Positions 5,361 through 7,952 of a stretch of DNA of 7,952 nt are shown piece after piece. Positions within the stretch are counted from its first letter, which is position 1. Every line of letters starts with the position of its first letter. The position numbers and the translations under genes were made by a program. This stretch comes from an uncultured Dorea sp. (GTDB taxonomy: Bacteria; Bacillota_A; Clostridia; Lachnospirales; Lachnospiraceae): assembly GCA_948468495.1 (NCBI GenBank), contig CAOKJI010000063.1, positions 1 to 7,952 on the forward strand, read 5' to 3'. The notes below the pieces were generated by a model. The model did not search any database. It saw only the letters and a program-made list of their open reading frames with translations, and was not told the origin of the DNA.

Positions 5361-6293
5361 TTAGGAAGGAAAATGTAAATTTAATAATATTTTTTCAAAC
5401 TCTTCCCATTTAACAGTTCCAACTATTTGATAGTAAATTCCTTTGTATTCAAATTCAGCAGAATATTTCTTCTCTTTATTTTCAGACAAATAGTATTCTG
5501 CAACTTTAGCATTTAATTTTCCTTTGACATAAGGATATTCATTAATTTTTTCATCTTCGATATCTGTTCCCCAAGTTTCCTTAGTATAAGACGCATCCAT
5601 TAAATAGGAAATATTTTTCTCCCCATATTCATACAAGATTTGTACAACCCGAATATCTGAATCTACTTCACAATTTTTATATTTTATTCCTCCAGTAAAC
5701 CTGATTATTTTTACTGGATCTATTCCCAACTCATCTTTTATCTGCTGATATGCCTCCTCTTCTCTTGACTCCTTTACTATTTTAGCTTCTTTTGTACTTG
5801 AATTTATTCTAGACGATTCTCTACCACCAAAAGTCCCTTTCACAATCTCCACCATTCGATTAGGGCCTCCGATACTGTCAACTCCAACACCAGCAATCAA
5901 CACCAGCACAACCACTGCCGCCACAATACGCTTCCAGCCACCGACAAACTTTCTTGTCTTTTCTCCACGCGTTTTCCAATGTTTCTTCTTCCTGCGGCGC
6001 CTTTGCAGCTCCCGTCCAAGACGTAATGCCTCCAAATCGTCTTTTGAAAGACCGGTAACATCTGAAATATCTGTATTTTCCGCCCGGCCCAAATTGTCTG
6101 CTTCGGCTCCTGCTTTCCCTGCAATAGCATTCTCATAAGCTTCCACCCCAGCGTAAACCTTCCTGTCCAACCCTTCATCTGCCTCAAATTCTGCCATCTG
6201 TGGATTCTCTTCGATTCTGCGTTCAATCTCTCTTGCTTCCTGGTCCAGCTTTTCTATAATTTTTCTTTCATAATCATCTAATTGGTTTCTCAT
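5361..6293 (-). CDS. Single-pass membrane protein with DUF4367-like extracellular domain (anti-sigma-factor-like)
   Basis: 310 residues from ATG at 6293, set by AGAGGA 5 bases upstream. The cytoplasmic part (1-121) is acidic and helical at first (DYERKIIEKLDQEAREIE), then has LSKDDLEALRLGRELQ (82-97) and a strongly basic run (98-121). One membrane helix follows (about 122-139). The outside part has a linker (155-180) and a domain at about 180-308 with EEEAYQQIKDELGIDPVKI, YKGIYYQIVGTV and EEFEKILLNLHF, as in the DUF4367 group linked to sporulation and sigma-factor loci. Topology and company (an ECF sigma gene beyond murG, a secreted protein downstream) suggest an anti-sigma factor or surface sensor; this is inference. 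No zinc-type anti-sigma motif (HxxxCxxC) is present. By hand count, the first part is about 49% GC (5881-6240) and the outside part about 30% GC (5401-5820), a sharp break near residue 157. No promoter of its own was found. Confidence 0.8.
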   Translation of the reverse strand: MRNQLDDYERKIIEKLDQEAREIERRIEENPQMAEFEADEGLDRKVYAGVEAYENAIAGKAGAEADNLGRAENTDISDVTGLSKDDLEALRLGRELQRRRRKKKHWKTRGEKTRKFVGGWKRIVAAVVVLVLIAGVGVDSIGGPNRMVEIVKGTFGGRESSRINSSTKEAKIVKESREEEAYQQIKDELGIDPVKIIRFTGGIKYKNCEVDSDIRVVQILYEYGEKNISYLMDASYTKETWGTDIEDEKINEYPYVKGKLNAKVAEYYLSENKEKKYSAEFEYKGIYYQIVGTVKWEEFEKILLNLHFPS

Positions 6294-6309
6294 ATCTTCC
6301 TCTTTCCAC

Positions 6310-6338
6310 TTGACCAGCGGTCCCGCCTCGTTTACAAT
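6310..6338 (+). promoter_or_regulatory. Sigma-A promoter of murG
   Basis: TTGACC (6310-6315), a 17-base spacer and TACAAT (6333-6338) give five of six matches in each box. Initiation near 6345 leaves a leader of about 24 bases ending in GGAGG (6358-6362), 6 bases before ATG 6369. The -35 box lies only 17 bases from the start codon of the divergent DUF4367-like gene, so the two genes' control regions overlap. The reading from ATG 6282 is excluded because it begins upstream of this promoter. Confidence 0.8.
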
Positions 6339-6368
6339 TATCCTATGACGATGGATTGGAGGCGCATT

Positions 6369-7436
6369 ATGAAACGTATCATCTTAACCGGCGGCGGAAC
6401 TGCAGGGCATGTAACCCCCAATATCGCTTTACTGCCGCGTCTCAAAGAACTAGAATACGATATCCATTATATCGGTTCTTATAATGGAATCGAAAAAGAA
6501 CTAATTGACCAGTTCGGCATTCCCTATCATGGAATATCCTCTGGTAAGCTAAGAAGGTATTTCAGCCTGCAGAATTTTACAGATCCCTTCCGGGTAATTA
6601 AGGGCTTTGGTGAAGCTCACAAATTAATCAAACTGCTCAAGCCGAACGTTATCTTCTCCAAGGGTGGCTTTGTATCTGTTCCGGTTGTTCTTGCCGGAAA
6701 GAAATGTAAGGTACCGATCATTATCCATGAATCGGATATGACCCCCGGCCTCGCGAATAAGATATCCATCCCTTCCGCCAGCAAAGTATGCTGCAATTTC
6801 CCGGAAACGGTAGAACTTCTTCCAGCGGATAAGGCCGTACTCACTGGCTCACCCATCCGCCAGGAGTTATTATCAGGTAATAAACAGAATGCACTTCACT
6901 TCACCGGTCTCGACGACCATAAGCCTGTGATTCTGATAGTAGGCGGAAGCCTTGGCGCAGCAGCAGTCAATGAGGCAGTCCGCCGAATCCTTCCATCACT
7001 CCTGAAGGATTTTCATGTAGTCCATCTATGCGGCAGGGGCAAGCTTGATCCATCCCTGAACAATTTAAACGGCTACGTACAATACGAATATATTAAGGAT
7101 GAACTAAAAGATCTGTTCGCCCTGTCAGATATTGTTATTTCCCGCGCTGGCGCTAATGCCATTTGCGAGCTTCTGGCGCTTCATAAGCCCAGTCTTTTGA
7201 TTCCTCTTTCCGCAAATGCAAGCCGCGGCGACCAGCTTCTGAATGCCCGCTCTTTTGAGCGCCAAGGCTTCAGCATGGTTCTTGAAGAGGAAAAAATTAC
7301 TGACGCCCGACTTCTGTCTGCTGTGCGCAGTCTCTATAAAAACCGGGCGCAATACGTGTCAGCAATGATGAATTCAAACCAGCAGGACTCTATTGACACT
7401 ATCATTGATTTACTCGAGTCCACTATACATCGATAA
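6369..7436 (+). CDS. murG: UDP-GlcNAc:lipid I N-acetylglucosaminyltransferase (MurG)
   Basis: 355 residues, the usual length. It transfers GlcNAc from UDP-GlcNAc to lipid I to make lipid II on the inner face of the membrane, the last cytoplasmic step of peptidoglycan precursor synthesis (GT28 family, GT-B fold). Visible are the N-terminal GGGTAGHVTPN loop (8-18, with His14), SKGGFVSVPV (97-106), HESDMTPGLANK (120-131), the nucleotide-side GGSLGAAAVN (192-201), SRAGANAICEL (258-268, with Glu267 as the UDP-GlcNAc-contacting acid) and the GDQLLNA segment (287-293). The HESD form instead of HEQN is a variant I associate with stand-alone clostridial and Bacillus MurG2-type proteins. It stands alone with its own promoter and terminator, not in a division/cell-wall cluster, and it is flanked on both sides by minus-strand genes. 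Confidence 0.95.
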   Translation: MKRIILTGGGTAGHVTPNIALLPRLKELEYDIHYIGSYNGIEKELIDQFGIPYHGISSGKLRRYFSLQNFTDPFRVIKGFGEAHKLIKLLKPNVIFSKGGFVSVPVVLAGKKCKVPIIIHESDMTPGLANKISIPSASKVCCNFPETVELLPADKAVLTGSPIRQELLSGNKQNALHFTGLDDHKPVILIVGGSLGAAAVNEAVRRILPSLLKDFHVVHLCGRGKLDPSLNNLNGYVQYEYIKDELKDLFALSDIVISRAGANAICELLALHKPSLLIPLSANASRGDQLLNARSFERQGFSMVLEEEKITDARLLSAVRSLYKNRAQYVSAMMNSNQQDSIDTIIDLLESTIHR

Positions 7437-7479
7437 AAACAATATCACATATTTCTTTCTATGTATTCTTGTTTAGTAT

Positions 7480-7508
7480 AAAAAGGTGTCAATCTGACAC
7501 CTTTTTTT
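7480..7508. terminator. Bidirectional intrinsic terminator (murG and sigma factor)
   Basis: A perfect 12-pair stem joins AAAAAGGTGTCA (7480-7491) and TGACACCTTTTT (7495-7506) around a 3-base loop, with T-runs available on both strands. It lies 43 bases after the murG stop and abuts the sigma factor stop codon (7511-7509), so it should end transcripts from both convergent genes. Confidence 0.93.
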
Positions 7509-7952
7509 CTATGCACTAATAATATGGTCAAATTCGTCTTTATAATTTTCTTTTATCCAATTCTTCGCTCTCTGCAACATACTCGACAATGCTTTCACTG
7601 ACATATCCATACAGTCTGCTATATCCCGCCTTGGCATCTCCATGCAATACGCATAAATCAAAGCGTCATACCATTTCTTGTTTCTGGCTTTTACCACTTC
7701 AAGAACTCTGTCAGTATATTCCAGAACTTCTCTTTTCCACATATTCTCAAAGAAAATATCTGCCAGGTCAGGTTCACACTCAAGCATATTTTCAATATTC
7801 TCGTCTTCGTGTAAAAGCCTTTCATACTTTGTGTGTTTCACATAATTATACGCCAGATTCTTTGCAGTAACCATCAGCCAACTCTTTGGATTACTAACCT
7901 CACTGTGCGAACAGTATACGTAATATCTGATAAAAGCTTCCTGCGTGATATC
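7509..7952 (-). CDS. ECF-type sigma-70 family RNA polymerase sigma factor, partial (N-terminus off the right edge)
   Basis: 147 residues are visible up to the TAG at 7511-7509, and the frame is open to the window edge, so the ATG at 7874 is internal and not the start. The first visible residues, DITQEAFIRYYVY, match the sigma region 2 pattern (compare DIVQETFLRLW), followed by PKSWLMVTAKNLAYNY (22-37) typical of regions 2.3-2.4 that melt and bind the -10. An acidic linker follows (about 48-70), and region 4 (about 75-140) holds the DNA-binding helix-turn-helix (MPRRDIADCMDMSVKALSSM, then RAKNWIKENY) that reads the -35. Two domains only and short, hence the ECF class. The usual neighbour, an anti-sigma gene directly downstream, is absent: a terminator and the convergent murG follow. 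The candidate partner is the membrane protein gene beyond murG, or something off the right edge. Confidence 0.9.
   Translation of the reverse strand, partial: DITQEAFIRYYVYCSHSEVSNPKSWLMVTAKNLAYNYVKHTKYERLLHEDENIENMLECEPDLADIFFENMWKREVLEYTDRVLEVVKARNKKWYDALIYAYCMEMPRRDIADCMDMSVKALSSMLQRAKNWIKENYKDEFDHIISA

Noticed and set aside
6282..6368. N-terminal extension of MurG by 29 residues
   Set aside because: It starts before the promoter and before the good GGAGG site; MurG family proteins begin at the MKRIILTGGG-type segment.
6300..6420. ECF-type promoter for the sensor gene (a CGTC lies on the minus strand near 6350)
   Set aside because: No GAAC-like -35 lies 15-17 bases upstream of the CGTC, so the match is probably chance.
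7509..7874. Sigma factor starting at ATG 7874
   Set aside because: The same frame continues upstream to the window edge with a clear sigma region 2 sequence, so this ATG is internal.
1..7952. CRISPR array, tRNA, rRNA, insertion sequence or attachment site
   Set aside because: No regularly spaced identical repeats, no cloverleaf, no transposase with terminal inverted repeats, and no integrase were seen; the Rpn protein is a nuclease relative, not an IS transposase with ends.

Overview
The window looks like chromosomal DNA of a low-to-moderate GC Firmicute, most likely a gut-type Clostridium of the family Lachnospiraceae. The basis is strong AGGAGG-type ribosome binding sites, sigma-A promoters of near-consensus form, and a gene mix typical of that group: a clostridial Rpn-type PD-(D/E)XK nuclease, a small TSCPD protein, a DUF4367-like membrane protein, a DUF6147-like secreted protein and the HESD-type MurG. 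This is recognition from memory of the families; no database search was run.

Layout. Bases 1-896 (minus) hold the N-terminal two thirds of an Orn/Lys/Arg decarboxylase-family PLP enzyme that runs off the left edge. Its leader (897-1044) carries a 34-bp imperfect direct repeat and a perfect 8-bp hairpin. Bases 1045-2286 (minus) encode a 413-residue membrane protein with a long repetitive charged tail. Bases 2472-3164 (minus) encode MTA/SAH nucleosidase (mtnN), and 3185-4144 (minus) an Rpn-family nuclease lying 20 bases upstream of mtnN. Divergent from it, 4233-4475 (plus) encodes an 80-residue TSCPD protein behind a near-perfect promoter, ending in a bidirectional terminator (4505-4540). After a 332-base gap come two minus-strand genes: the secreted DUF6147-like protein (4808-5293) and, upstream of it, the single-pass membrane protein with a DUF4367-like extracellular domain (5361-6293). 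Then murG (6369-7436, plus) with its own promoter, a second bidirectional terminator (7480-7508), and the C-terminal 147 residues of an ECF-type sigma factor (7509 to beyond 7952, minus).

How the genes may work together. MtnN recycles the MTA and SAH left by polyamine synthesis and methylation, and a basic-amino-acid decarboxylase would feed polyamine synthesis, so the left half has a loose polyamine/SAM-salvage theme. In the right half, an ECF sigma factor, a membrane protein shaped like an anti-sigma factor or surface sensor, and a secreted small protein look like parts of a cell-surface signalling cassette. It is split by murG, which makes lipid II, the cell-wall precursor.

Most notable observations: (1) the membrane sensor gene changes abruptly from about 49% GC (cytoplasmic and membrane part) to about 30% GC (extracellular domain); (2) the sigma factor and the putative sensor are separated by an oppositely oriented murG with a bidirectional terminator; (3) the Rpn nuclease has a non-ATG start and contains an internal ribosome binding site plus ATG that could give a free C-terminal domain, as described for E. 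coli Rpn proteins; (4) the leader and spacer regions contain phased or symmetrical short repeats. I did not find a CRISPR array, tRNA, rRNA, insertion sequence or a wholly new multi-gene system that I could defend.
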